From contig JBQTJX010000002.1 of NCBI GenBank assembly GCA_052386675.1, positions 124,001-188,000 on the forward strand: a stretch of DNA of 64,000 nt, read 5' to 3'. The translations under genes and the position numbers were made by a program. Positions 24,766-33,528 of the stretch are shown here, in pieces (positions within the stretch are counted from its first letter, which is position 1; each line of letters starts with the position of its first letter). This DNA comes from RBG-16-66-20 sp052386675 (lineage in GTDB: Bacteria; Pseudomonadota; Gammaproteobacteria; Burkholderiales; SG8-39). The notes under the pieces are model-generated. The model worked only from the letters and a program-made list of their open reading frames with translations, did not search any database and was not told the origin of the DNA.

Positions 24766-27275
24766 GCCACGCGGATTCCCGGATCGGAGAGATCGACGCA
24801 CGCCTGGCGCGCGCCGTGGGCGCGATCCTGCGCGTCCTGACGATCGCGCTGGCGCTGATCCTCGCCGCGACCGTGCTTTCCGGGGCGCCGCCACTGCTGC
24901 AGCTGGCGCTATGCGGCTTCCTCGCGTCCATGGCGCCCCTTCACATTCTGCACCGGCGCGGCCGCAACGACCTCGCCGCAACCGCCGTCGTCGTCGCGCT
25001 GGTTCTCTTCGCCACGATCGCCAACGCCGCATACGGCTCGATACGCGGCTCGGGGACGCTCGCGTATCTCGGCGCGGCGATCGTGGCCGGCATGCTGCTC
25101 GGAAGTGTGGCCCTGTCGATCACCGTGGCCCTCAGCTCCGCCTCGATCGGCGCCCTGATCTGGCTGGAAGCCGCCGGACTGCTTCCGGCGCCGGGCCTGC
25201 GTGTCGGCGTGCAGCACTGGATCATCAACACCGTCATGATCGCCGGCATCGCGGCGATCGTGTACTACATTCGAACCCTGCTGGTGCAGACGATCGCGCG
25301 CCTGGACAAGAGCGAGCGCCGGCTCGCGACCCTGTTCCGCACCAGTCCCGCTGCGCTGGTCGTCACCCGCCACCCCGAGGGTCGCGTGGTCGATGTCAAC
25401 ACCGCGTACGAGCGCATATTCGCCGCACGGCGGACCGACGTCATCGGCGGTACCGCGACGGAGAACAGGGCGTGGACGCAACCCGCCGAACGTGAACGCT
25501 TCCTCGCCGAGCTTCAGGCGCGCGGCCGAGTCCTCGACTTCCGCACCCAGCTGCGCCGGCAGGACGGCGCGGAGTTCGAGGCACTGATCTCGGCAGAGCG
25601 GATCGTCGACGGTGACGAGGACCTGCTGCTCAGCGCGATCACCGACTTTTCCACAGAAGCGCGCGCGCGCGAGGAACTGCGCCGCAGCGATGAACGCTTC
25701 CGGCTCGCGTTCGAGCTCTGCCCGATCGGCATGACCATCACGCGGGTCTCCGATGGACGCTACCTTGCGCTCAACCGGGCGGACCAGCGCACCCTGGGAT
25801 ACACGCGCGAGGAGATGCTCGGCCGCACGACGCTCGAGCGCGGCGCGTGGCCGGACGCGACTGCGCGCACCCGCTTCATCGAGATGCTGCACCGCGAGGG
25901 CACGGTGGAGAACTTCGAGACACGGATGCGCGACCGCTCCGGCCGGCTCGTCACCTGCGCGATCTGGGCGGCGCTGGTCGAACTCGACGGCGAGCCCTGC
26001 GTGCTGGCCTCCACCATCAACGTCACCAACCAGAAAAGCGAGGAGGCGCTGATCCGGGAGGTCGCCGAAGGCGTCTCGGGCGTCGTCGGAGAACCGTTCT
26101 TCCGTTCCCTGGTGGAACACATGGCGGCGGCCACGCACACGGACATGGCGATCGTCGGCGAGATCGTCGACGATGGCCGCCGCATCCGGCCGCTGGCGCA
26201 ATGGCGCGACCAGTCGCTCTTCCCCGGCGCCGGCTACGCCCTTGCGGGCACGCCCTGCGAGCTGGTCCTGGCGAAAGGCGACACCGTGCTGATCGCGGAC
26301 GAAGTCGACCTCCAGTTTCCCGTCGACACCATGCTGCGGGAGGAGGGCTACCGAAGCTACGTTGGCGCTCCGCTGCGGGACGCCGCCGGCCGGCAGATCG
26401 GCATCCTGAGCGTCCTTTCGCGACGACCTCTGCAGCAGCTCGAGCGCATGCGTTCACTTTTCCTGATCTTCGCCGCACGCGCGCAGTCCGAGCTGCTCCG
26501 GATCCGCCATGAGCAGGAGATACGCCGCTTCAGCCGCGAGCTCGAGAGTCGCGTTCGCGAGCGCACCGAGCAGTACGAGGCCGCAAACCGCGAACTCGAG
26601 GCGTTCTCGTATTCGGTCTCGCATGACCTGCGCGCACCATTGCGCACCATAGAAGGATTCACCACGCTGCTGCAGGAAAGCCTGGCGGGGCGGCTGGACG
26701 CCTCCGAACAAGAGACCTTCGCCCGCGTGCTGACCGGCGTGCACCGCATGCGGGAACTGATCGAGGACCTGCTCGGGCTGGCGCGCGTCAGCCGAGGCGA
26801 GATGACGGTGGTTGACGTGGACCTGAGCGCGATCGCGCTCGACGTCGCCGACCAGCTGCGCGCCCGCGATCCTGGCCGCGCAGTGGCGTTCAGCGTCGAG
26901 CCCGGCATGCGTGCAAGGGGCGACCGCAACCTGATCCGGATCGCGCTGGAGAACCTGCTGGAAAACGCCTGGAAGTTCAGCGCCCGGCAGCCGGCGGCGT
27001 CAATAAGCTTCGGCGCGACCGGGCTCGAAGGCGGCGAGCGCGCCTACTTCGTGCGGGACGACGGTGCCGGATTCGACATGCGTTACGCCAGGCGCCTGTT
27101 CTCGCCGTTCCAGCGCCTGCACGCGGCGAGCGAGTTCGAGGGCACCGGCATCGGCCTCGCCACGGTACAACGGATCATCGCGCGCCACGGCGGCCGCGTC
27201 TGGGCGCAGAGCGCGCCCGACCAGGGCGCGACGTTCCACTTCACGCTGGACACCGGCCGGGGCACCGCCGGCTGA
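24762..27275 (+). CDS. Membrane hybrid-sensor histidine kinase (6TM-PAS-PAS-GAF-HisKA-HATPase)
   Basis: The ATG at 24762 gives 837 aa. About six TM segments span residues 20-175. Two PAS domains (about 185-300 and 310-425), one GAF domain (about 435-575) and a short coiled coil follow. The HisKA H-box is EAFSYSVSHDLRAPLRTIEG with H621, in the phytochrome-like kinase style. The HATPase domain has N-box NLLENAWKFS and G-boxes with GTGIGLATVQRI. No receiver domain is attached. The only receiver nearby is the HDOD-REC protein at 28435-29829, a plausible partner. The ligand is unknown. Confidence 0.9.
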   Translation: MSHADSRIGEIDARLARAVGAILRVLTIALALILAATVLSGAPPLLQLALCGFLASMAPLHILHRRGRNDLAATAVVVALVLFATIANAAYGSIRGSGTLAYLGAAIVAGMLLGSVALSITVALSSASIGALIWLEAAGLLPAPGLRVGVQHWIINTVMIAGIAAIVYYIRTLLVQTIARLDKSERRLATLFRTSPAALVVTRHPEGRVVDVNTAYERIFAARRTDVIGGTATENRAWTQPAERERFLAELQARGRVLDFRTQLRRQDGAEFEALISAERIVDGDEDLLLSAITDFSTEARAREELRRSDERFRLAFELCPIGMTITRVSDGRYLALNRADQRTLGYTREEMLGRTTLERGAWPDATARTRFIEMLHREGTVENFETRMRDRSGRLVTCAIWAALVELDGEPCVLASTINVTNQKSEEALIREVAEGVSGVVGEPFFRSLVEHMAAATHTDMAIVGEIVDDGRRIRPLAQWRDQSLFPGAGYALAGTPCELVLAKGDTVLIADEVDLQFPVDTMLREEGYRSYVGAPLRDAAGRQIGILSVLSRRPLQQLERMRSLFLIFAARAQSELLRIRHEQEIRRFSRELESRVRERTEQYEAANRELEAFSYSVSHDLRAPLRTIEGFTTLLQESLAGRLDASEQETFARVLTGVHRMRELIEDLLGLARVSRGEMTVVDVDLSAIALDVADQLRARDPGRAVAFSVEPGMRARGDRNLIRIALENLLENAWKFSARQPAASISFGATGLEGGERAYFVRDDGAGFDMRYARRLFSPFQRLHAASEFEGTGIGLATVQRIIARHGGRVWAQSAPDQGATFHFTLDTGRGTAG

Positions 27276-27292
27276 GGCGACCTGCGGGGCGT

Positions 27293-28345
27293 TCAGGCCG
27301 TAGCGCTGAGCGCGGTCGCAAGCGCCGGCCCGGCCGGGGTGACGCGATTGCGGCCGTCGCGCTTGGAACGGTAGAGCGCCTGGTCGGCGCGGCGCAGCAG
27401 TGCTTCGAATGCCTCGCCCTCGCCATGGCTGGCGACGCCCAGGGAAACCGTCACGTTGCCCACGGATTCCGTGCTGCCGCCGCGGCGGATGCGACCGTTC
27501 TGGATCGCCGCACGCAGCCGCTCGGCCAGCGTGAGCGCACCCTCCAGCGGCGTGTCCGGGAGGAGAATGGCGAACTCCTCGCCGCCGATCCGCGCCGCGG
27601 TGTCCTGCCCCTTTATGTGTGCCGCCATGGTCCGCGCCACGCTGCGGATGACCTTGTCGCCGAACAGGTGGCCGTAGGTATCGTTGCACTTCTTGAAATG
27701 ATCGATGTCAAGCATGATCAGGCAGCATCCCGCCAGCCCGCGCGTCCCGGCCGCCTGCGCGGCCGACACTGCGGACTCAAGGCCGCGGCGATTGCGGATG
27801 CCGGTCAGCGGATCGGTCTGCGCCTCGCCTTTTGCCCGCGCCAGTTCCGCGCGCAGCACGCCGACCTCCCTGGAGCTGTCCTGCAACCGCTTGCGCAGCG
27901 CCTGCGTCGATGCGCGCATGTCCGTCGTGTCGCTGAGGAGCGACAGGATCGCGCCGTCCTGCGCACCCGGCTCGCGGTTGCGAAGCTGCTCGCCGAACCG
28001 GTCCAGGCGCTGGTCATATTCACCGGCGCGCGTTCCGGCCAGCGCCGCATGCTGCGACAGTTCGCCCATCATGCGCAGAAGTTCGGCGTGCAGGCCCTCT
28101 TCGGCCAGCCCCGGCCCCGCCACGAACCTGCCGAACAGTTCCTCTACCGCGGCGGTGTCGAGGAGCGCGCCATCCCGGAGCGCGCCATCCATCGCCGCCG
28201 TCAGCGCCGGATTCGCTCCCGAGAGGTACTCGTACCACAGCGCGTAGCTGGCGGGTGTGCAGCCCGCCGGATGCTGCACCATCCGCGGAATGACCAGGCG
28301 CAGCATCTCGCTGCTCGCTTCCCTGCTGTCGCGATACTTTCTCAT
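27293..28345 (-). CDS. GGDEF diguanylate cyclase under sigma-28 control
   Basis: The protein makes c-di-GMP from GTP. The frame is open from a TTG at 28384, but the ATG at 28345 is preferred because a sigma-28 promoter predicts transcription from about 28390; this gives 350 aa. The N-terminal 170 residues are helical and include a SYALWYEYLSGANPAL stretch seen in GGDEF proteins of this layout. The GGDEF domain has DIDHFKKCND and active site RIGGEEF. The inhibitory I-site position is K-G-Q-D instead of RxxD, so product inhibition may be weak. Its natural receiver in this window is YcgR. Confidence 0.92.
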   Translation of the reverse strand: MRKYRDSREASSEMLRLVIPRMVQHPAGCTPASYALWYEYLSGANPALTAAMDGALRDGALLDTAAVEELFGRFVAGPGLAEEGLHAELLRMMGELSQHAALAGTRAGEYDQRLDRFGEQLRNREPGAQDGAILSLLSDTTDMRASTQALRKRLQDSSREVGVLRAELARAKGEAQTDPLTGIRNRRGLESAVSAAQAAGTRGLAGCCLIMLDIDHFKKCNDTYGHLFGDKVIRSVARTMAAHIKGQDTAARIGGEEFAILLPDTPLEGALTLAERLRAAIQNGRIRRGGSTESVGNVTVSLGVASHGEGEAFEALLRRADQALYRSKRDGRNRVTPAGPALATALSATA

Positions 28346-28396
28346 GAGCCCGTTGTACTGGTGGCTTCGCTGCCGGAGAGCCAAGCCGATGTCCGC

Positions 28397-28423
28397 TTAT
28401 CGGCACGCCGCCGCGGATCTTTA
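28397..28423 (-). promoter_or_regulatory. Full-consensus sigma-28 promoter for the GGDEF gene
   Basis: On the minus strand TAAA (28423-28420), exactly 15 nt, then GCCGATAA (28404-28397) match the sigma-28 consensus at every position. It sits in the 50-nt gap between the HDOD-REC stop and the GGDEF gene. Transcription from about 28390 gives a leader of about 45 nt to the ATG at 28345. Confidence 0.85.
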
Positions 28424-28434
28424 GACCGGCGCGC

Positions 28435-29829
28435 TCAGGACGGTCGCGCCTGGGCACCGCTCCGGTCGCGATCGATCGCGATGCCGACGGCAAGATCCCG
28501 GAGGCCGGCCATCTCGGCGTGCAGCGCCTCGAAATGGCGCACGGTGCGTGCCGCGGCGCGCACGCGTGCAAGCAGCACCACCGGTTCGGCCGATTTCGCC
28601 ACGAAGTCGTTGGCGCCGGCGTGGATGCAATCGACCAGGTCCTCGTGCCGCTCCCGTCCGGTGAGCGCGATCACGAACAGGTCCGTGCCAAGCCTGCTTG
28701 AGCGCAGCAGCCGGCAGAACTCGAGCCCGTCCATGCGCGGCATGTCAAGATCCGTGATCACCAGCTGCGGCGGCGCGGCGGCGATCAGCGCCAGCGCCTC
28801 GTGCCCACCCGGCGCCAGCCGCACCTCGTGCCCCGCCCGTTCCAGCGTCCGCCCCCCAAGCACGCAATCCGATTCATCGTCGTCCACCAGCAGGATCCGC
28901 AAGCCGGCGCCGGCCTCCGGCCCGGGGAGATCGGCGTAGTCCGCGAACCCGGGCGGCACGAGCGCGGGGACCGGAAGCTCCAGCAGCTGCGCCCAGCCGG
29001 CCGATTCCCGGGCCACGTCCCCGGCCACCTCGTCCAGCATCCCCACCGGCACGTCCAGCTGCAACGCGCTTTCGAGTGCAAGATGCGTCCACGCCTGCCG
29101 CTTGCCTGCCGCGCCCGCGGCCGCGCAAGCGACCGCCTCGGCCAGCACAAGCGTCCAGGCCATCCTGCGGACCGAGCGGTCCGGACCGGTCGCGTGCACG
29201 GGTGGCGAGAAGTACGACTCCACGGCGCTGATCAGGACAGTGGGCAGCGACCACCGCTGCAGCAGGGCGACGCCAAGCGCGCCGTGGTCGATCGCGAAGC
29301 GCTCGCGCTCCGCGGCGCGCAGGCGCGGCCCGCCCGGACCCTCCTGCACCAGCAGATCGCCATATGACTTTGGCTGCGCGGTCGCGAGCGCGAGCCTGCC
29401 GATCTCCGCAAGCAACCCGCAGGCGAGCGCCTCCTGCGGATCGGCGCTGCCCAGGCGGGCCGCAAGTGCGCGTGCCGCCAGGCCGCGCAGCATCGAGCCG
29501 GTCCAGAATGACTCATAGTCGAAACCCTTGCAGGCACCGCGGCGATAGTCCTTCACCAGAGAGAAGCCGAGCGCGATCTGGCGCGTCGCCGCGAAGCCGA
29601 GCCGGAGCACCGCCGCCGAGATCGACCCGAGCCGTGGCGCGGCGCCGCGCGCGCCGACGTTCGCGGCGTGGATCAGGCGGCCGGCCAGCGCCGGGTCCGC
29701 CTGCGCGACATGCGCGACGCTGGAGGTCGATGCATTCGGGTCGGCGCACTGTCGCAGCAGTTCCAGCGCGGCACCGCGCGGGGAGGGCAGCGGATGCAGC
29801 GCGCCGATGGCTTCGCCAAGGCCCGTCAC
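28435..29829 (-). CDS. HDOD domain-response regulator receiver fusion
   Basis: The GTG at 29829 overlaps the coiled-coil gene stop (GTGA) and gives 464 aa. Residues about 15-210 form an HDOD domain (HVAQADPALAGRLIHAAN, then GLLAEIGRLALATAQP), a non-catalytic HD-like output fold. A linker to about 315 is followed by a receiver domain (about 322-440) with acidic pocket LLVDDDESD, phosphoacceptor D360 in VITDLDMPRMDG, switch Thr in ALTG, and Lys in FVAKS. Receivers placed after HDOD are less common than before it. The membrane kinase on the other strand is a candidate phosphodonor. Confidence 0.88.
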   Translation of the reverse strand: MTGLGEAIGALHPLPSPRGAALELLRQCADPNASTSSVAHVAQADPALAGRLIHAANVGARGAAPRLGSISAAVLRLGFAATRQIALGFSLVKDYRRGACKGFDYESFWTGSMLRGLAARALAARLGSADPQEALACGLLAEIGRLALATAQPKSYGDLLVQEGPGGPRLRAAERERFAIDHGALGVALLQRWSLPTVLISAVESYFSPPVHATGPDRSVRRMAWTLVLAEAVACAAAGAAGKRQAWTHLALESALQLDVPVGMLDEVAGDVARESAGWAQLLELPVPALVPPGFADYADLPGPEAGAGLRILLVDDDESDCVLGGRTLERAGHEVRLAPGGHEALALIAAAPPQLVITDLDMPRMDGLEFCRLLRSSRLGTDLFVIALTGRERHEDLVDCIHAGANDFVAKSAEPVVLLARVRAAARTVRHFEALHAEMAGLRDLAVGIAIDRDRSGAQARPS

Positions 29830-32033
29830 CGCCGTCCTTCCGCGTGCTCCACACCGCCCGCGCCGTCCAGCGTATAGGTGAATCGGAGCGGTTCGTGAAA
29901 TGCCGCGGAGGGCCGCAGGACGCCTTGCGCCTCCAGAGGCTGCTGCGCGACAGCAGCGATGCCCTGGCTCCAGTGCTGCCATCCGGCGACGGCTGCGCCG
30001 GCGACCGAGAGCACGGACACCGCACCAGCGCACCGCCAGAGCATTCGGGATGCGGCGGACCTGGCGTCTCCCGTTGCGATGGAGGTATCCCCGCGCACGA
30101 TCGGCGCCGGACCGGTGGCGAGGCGCGCACAGCGGGCGACCGCCTGCGCCTCCAGGGCGGCATCCTCTGCCGCGCGCGCGTCGAACAGGCTGCGCGCGGC
30201 GCTTTCGGATGCTCGACGTGCGTTCGCAGCGCGAATCGAAGCGTGTTCCGCGCGCAGCCGCTTGCGCGCCGCGAGCGCCTCGGCGACGCTCGCGCGCGCC
30301 GCAGCCTGCGCCGCGTCCGCTGCTTCCATGCAAATGCGGCGCGCCTGCTCGGCGCCTCGGAGCCTGCGCCTTGTCGCGGCGAGGCGCTCTGCGTTGGCAG
30401 CGTGCGCCGCTGCCGTGGCGCGTTCAAGCTCGGACGCCGCCTCGATCCGCTCCTGTTCCAGCGCCTCCGCTTCGCGCGCGCGCGCCGAGCCTGCATTCTC
30501 GACACGTGCGCGCTCCGCCGCGGCAGCCGCGAGGCGATCCTCGTCCTGCGCGCGCCTGCGTGCCGCCTCCAGCGCGTCCTGCTCCATCGCAAGCAGCCGC
30601 TGCGCCGCGTCATACTGCGCGCGCTCGGCTTCGGCCTTGTCCGACGCGGCCTGGGCGAGCGCCTGCTCGCACTCGCGCCGCGCAATCGCTCCGGCAAGCG
30701 CCTCCGCCTGCGCAAGCTCCGCGGTTCGCGCAAGCGCCGCGGTTTCACGCGCCTCGGCAAGCTGCCGCTCGGCGGATTCCCGGGCGCCATCTTCGGCGCG
30801 TCTCCGGTCCCGGAGTGCCTCGGCAAGCGCCGCTTCGGTCGCGGCGCGGGCCAGTGCCGCCTCACACTCCGCCGCCGCCGCAACCTCGCGCGCGGTTGCC
30901 GCCTCCCGTTCCGCGGCCTGCGCCTCGTGCAGCTGTTCCGCCTGCCGCGCCTGAGCCGCCGCGTCGATCGCCAGATCCGTGGCGAGCCTGTGGGCCTCGC
31001 GTTCCAGGTGCAGCGCGGCGGCGATCGACTGCAGGCGTTCCGACTCGCCGCGCGCGCGTGCCTCTTCCAGTTCCTGTGCCTCCCTTGCCGCCGCGGCATG
31101 CCGGTCGGCGAGGCTTGCCGCCTCCTCCGCGGCGCCTGCGGCGGCCTCGGTCGCCAGGCGCGCCGCCTCTTCGGCGACGACGCGCCGCTGCAGCGCCGCG
31201 CTTTCGCGCGCCTCGGCGGAGATTCTCGCCCGCGCCTCTTGCGCCAGCCTCGCCTCCGTGGCCGCGCGCGCCGCTGCAACCGTGGCCGCGGCCTGCTCCG
31301 CCTCTGACCGCGCCGCGCTGAGCATTGCCGCGCGCTCCGACTCCTGCAGGCGCTGGCGCGCCGCACGTGCCGCCTCCCGCTCGGCCACAGCGCACTGCGT
31401 GGCGGCGACTGCGGCACGCGCCTCCGCCTGTGTGCGCGCTTCTGCCGCCTCGCGCGCGCCCGTCTCCTCGCGCGTTCGCTGCTCCAGGCTCACTCGGGCC
31501 GAAGTCTCGGCCTCAAGGCGCCTGTCGATCTCTTCGCGCAAAGACTGCTCGGCGCGGCTGCGCTCGGCGGCATCCACCTCCATGCGTGAGGCCAGCGCCT
31601 GCTCCGCCTCGACCTGCGCCGCGGCGGCGCGGCGCGCCTCTGTCTCCGCCGCGAGCCGCTTCCCGGCCAATGCAAGCGCCTGCTGCTCCAGCGCCACCCG
31701 CTCCCGGGCAGCCTCGGCCAGCGCGGACTCTGTGCGGCGCCGCTCCTCGGCGCAGGTGCGTTCGCGCGCCTCCAGCTGCTGGCGCACCAGCGACTGCGCT
31801 TCGGCGGCGCATTCCGCCTCGAGGCGACGCTCCACCGCCTCGCGCGTCCCCTGCTCGGCCGCCGCCTTGCGCTCGGCGGCCTCGCACAGACGGTGCTCGG
31901 CCTGCTCGCGCGCCTCTGCCGCGAGCGAGGCGCGCGATTCGGACTCCACGCGCGAGAAAGCCAATTTGATGCCTGCAAGGCGTTCCTTCTCCGCGTTGCT
32001 CGGTCGAACGGGTGACCGCTCTGGATTCGGCAT
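29826..32033 (-). CDS. Large Ala/Glu/Arg-rich coiled-coil protein with C-terminal TM (unknown)
   Basis: At 735 aa, residues about 15-640 are a nearly unbroken helix-forming stretch rich in Ala, Glu, Arg and Gln (repeats of the AEARERAE or AAEAR kind), predicting a very long coiled coil. One TM lies near 666-684 (CAGAVSVLSVAGAAVAGWQHW), followed by about 50 residues that would lie outside the cytoplasm. No enzymatic motif or named family was recognised. Both strands are open over much of it because of codon composition, but this frame ends in a coherent TM and couples to HDOD-REC by a GTGA overlap. A scaffold or polar-organiser role is conceivable but is inference. Confidence 0.75.
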   Translation of the reverse strand: MPNPERSPVRPSNAEKERLAGIKLAFSRVESESRASLAAEAREQAEHRLCEAAERKAAAEQGTREAVERRLEAECAAEAQSLVRQQLEARERTCAEERRRTESALAEAARERVALEQQALALAGKRLAAETEARRAAAAQVEAEQALASRMEVDAAERSRAEQSLREEIDRRLEAETSARVSLEQRTREETGAREAAEARTQAEARAAVAATQCAVAEREAARAARQRLQESERAAMLSAARSEAEQAAATVAAARAATEARLAQEARARISAEARESAALQRRVVAEEAARLATEAAAGAAEEAASLADRHAAAAREAQELEEARARGESERLQSIAAALHLEREAHRLATDLAIDAAAQARQAEQLHEAQAAEREAATAREVAAAAECEAALARAATEAALAEALRDRRRAEDGARESAERQLAEARETAALARTAELAQAEALAGAIARRECEQALAQAASDKAEAERAQYDAAQRLLAMEQDALEAARRRAQDEDRLAAAAAERARVENAGSARAREAEALEQERIEAASELERATAAAHAANAERLAATRRRLRGAEQARRICMEAADAAQAAARASVAEALAARKRLRAEHASIRAANARRASESAARSLFDARAAEDAALEAQAVARCARLATGPAPIVRGDTSIATGDARSAASRMLWRCAGAVSVLSVAGAAVAGWQHWSQGIAAVAQQPLEAQGVLRPSAAFHEPLRFTYTLDGAGGVEHAEGRR

Positions 32034-32127
32034 GTCAGGTTCCGGATAGGCGTGGGTGGCTTCCCTGGATTATTCGCCGCGACGCTCGCCGCCATCCATT
32101 GAACAGGAACGTGTTGCGGGTGCTGAT

Positions 32128-32151
32128 CCGGGGATTGGGAAGGATCCCCGG
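32128..32151. promoter_or_regulatory. Inverted repeat upstream of the DadA-like gene
   Basis: CCGGGGAT and ATCCCCGG form a perfect 8-bp inverted repeat with an 8-nt centre. It lies in the 175-nt divergent gap, 58 nt before the dadA-like TTG start. It could be an operator or a leader hairpin; there is no T-run. Confidence 0.3.
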
Positions 32152-32208
32152 CTGCGCGACTCCTCGCACCGCATAGAATTCGCCCTACAAGGTCCTTCGG
32201 AGTCCGTA

Positions 32209-33459
32209 TTGGCCCCAAAGCACATCGCCGTCATCGGCGCCGGCATCGTCGGCGCCTCCACGGCCTGCTGGCTGCAGAGGAAGGGCATGAAGGTCACCCT
32301 CATCGAGCGCGACGCGCCCGGCGAGGGAACCTCCTTCGGCAATGCCGGCTCGCTCTCGCCCACCGCCGTGACGCCGGTCGCGGTCCCCGGCATGTTCCGC
32401 CAGATCCCGGGCTGGCTGCTGGACCCGCTGGGACCGCTGCGCGTCGACCCGGCCTACGTCTTCCGGGCGCTGCCCTGGCTCCTGCGTTTCCTCGGCCACG
32501 CCAATCGCGAGGACATGCAGCGCTGCGCCGCCGCGCTGCGCACCTTGCTCGCGCCGCTGTTTGACGCCTATGAGCCCATCGTGCGCCGCGCCGAGGCGCA
32601 GGAGCTGATCCGCCGCGAAGGCATCGTCTACGTCTACGACTCCGAGGAAGCCTTCCTCGCCGCGCAGCCCGCCGAGAACGATCGCCGCCGCCTGGGCGCC
32701 GTGCTGGAGGACCTGTCCCGGCCCGACATCGAGCGCTTCGCGCCCGAGCTCGCGCCCGAATTCCGCTGGGGCACCTTCGCGCCTGAGAACGGCTACACCA
32801 TCAACCCGCACCGGCTCACGCAGCTTCTGGCGAAGAGCGTCGCCGATCACGGCGGTACCCACATCAAGGCGGAGGCAAGCGACCTGGTGCCGCGCGCAGG
32901 CGGCGTCACGGTCAAACTGGCGCGCGACGGGCAGGCCGACGAACTGGCCGCCGACGCGGTGGTGGTCGCGGCCGGCGCCTGGTCGCATTTCCTCGCCGAA
33001 CGCGTCGGCGACCGGATCCCGCTGCAGACCCAGCGCGGCTACCACGTCACCGTCGCCGGCGCTGGCCTGACCGTCAACCGCATGGTGAACTGGGTGACGC
33101 GGCGCGTGTTCACCACGCCGATGGAGACCGGCATGCGCTTCGCCGGCACGGTGGAGATCGCCGCGCTCGATGCGCCGCCCACCTGGGCGCGCGCCGACCG
33201 GCTGCTGGAACTGGGCCGCAAGATGTATCCGGCCATGAACACCGCGAGCGTCTCGCGCTGGATGGGGCACCGCCCCTGCCTGCCCGACAGCCTGCCGGTG
33301 ATCGGGCCTTCGCCGCGCGCTAAGAACGTGTTCTATGCCTTCGGCCACGGCCACATCGGCATGTGCAGCGCCCCGGGGACGGCGCGCTCGGTGGCGGAGT
33401 TGATCGCGGGGGAGACGCCGCAGGTGGACTTGTCGCCGTTCCGGGCGGACCGGTTCTAG
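32209..33459 (+). CDS. DadA-like FAD-dependent D-amino acid dehydrogenase / oxidoreductase
   Basis: The family oxidises amines of D-amino acids or related substrates using FAD. The TTG at 32209 is chosen because GGAG lies 6 nt upstream and the product then starts directly before the dinucleotide-binding motif (HIAVIGAGIVGASTACWL). It is 416 aa. The DAO fold continues with ENGYTINPHRLTQLL and QRGYHVTV, and ends with NVFYAFGHGHIGMCSAPG. The substrate cannot be fixed from sequence. An inverted repeat lies upstream and a 24-bp palindrome lies beyond the stop. Confidence 0.85.
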   Translation: MAPKHIAVIGAGIVGASTACWLQRKGMKVTLIERDAPGEGTSFGNAGSLSPTAVTPVAVPGMFRQIPGWLLDPLGPLRVDPAYVFRALPWLLRFLGHANREDMQRCAAALRTLLAPLFDAYEPIVRRAEAQELIRREGIVYVYDSEEAFLAAQPAENDRRRLGAVLEDLSRPDIERFAPELAPEFRWGTFAPENGYTINPHRLTQLLAKSVADHGGTHIKAEASDLVPRAGGVTVKLARDGQADELAADAVVVAAGAWSHFLAERVGDRIPLQTQRGYHVTVAGAGLTVNRMVNWVTRRVFTTPMETGMRFAGTVEIAALDAPPTWARADRLLELGRKMYPAMNTASVSRWMGHRPCLPDSLPVIGPSPRAKNVFYAFGHGHIGMCSAPGTARSVAELIAGETPQVDLSPFRADRF

Positions 33460-33467
33460 GCGCAGTG

Positions 33468-33507
33468 GGCCCGAAACCGGGCCGGATGTAACCGATCGGT
33501 TACATCC
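33468..33507. repeat. 24-bp perfect palindrome plus a small hairpin between convergent genes
   Basis: GGATGTAACCGA and its exact reverse complement make a perfect 24-bp palindrome at 33484-33507. Just before it, GGCCCG and CGGGCC (33468-33473, 33478-33483) form a 6-bp stem. Both lie between the stops of the convergent DadA-like and aldo/keto reductase genes. There is no T-run. It may terminate both transcripts or bind a dimeric regulator. Confidence 0.7.
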
Positions 33508-33528
33508 ACCGCCCTGCACGGCCCGCTC

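Noticed and set aside
29364..32049. Several long plus-strand frames opposite the coiled-coil and HDOD-REC genes
   Set aside because: The GC-rich repeat codons keep all frames open. Only the minus frame gives a coherent coil, a TM and a coupled stop-start junction.
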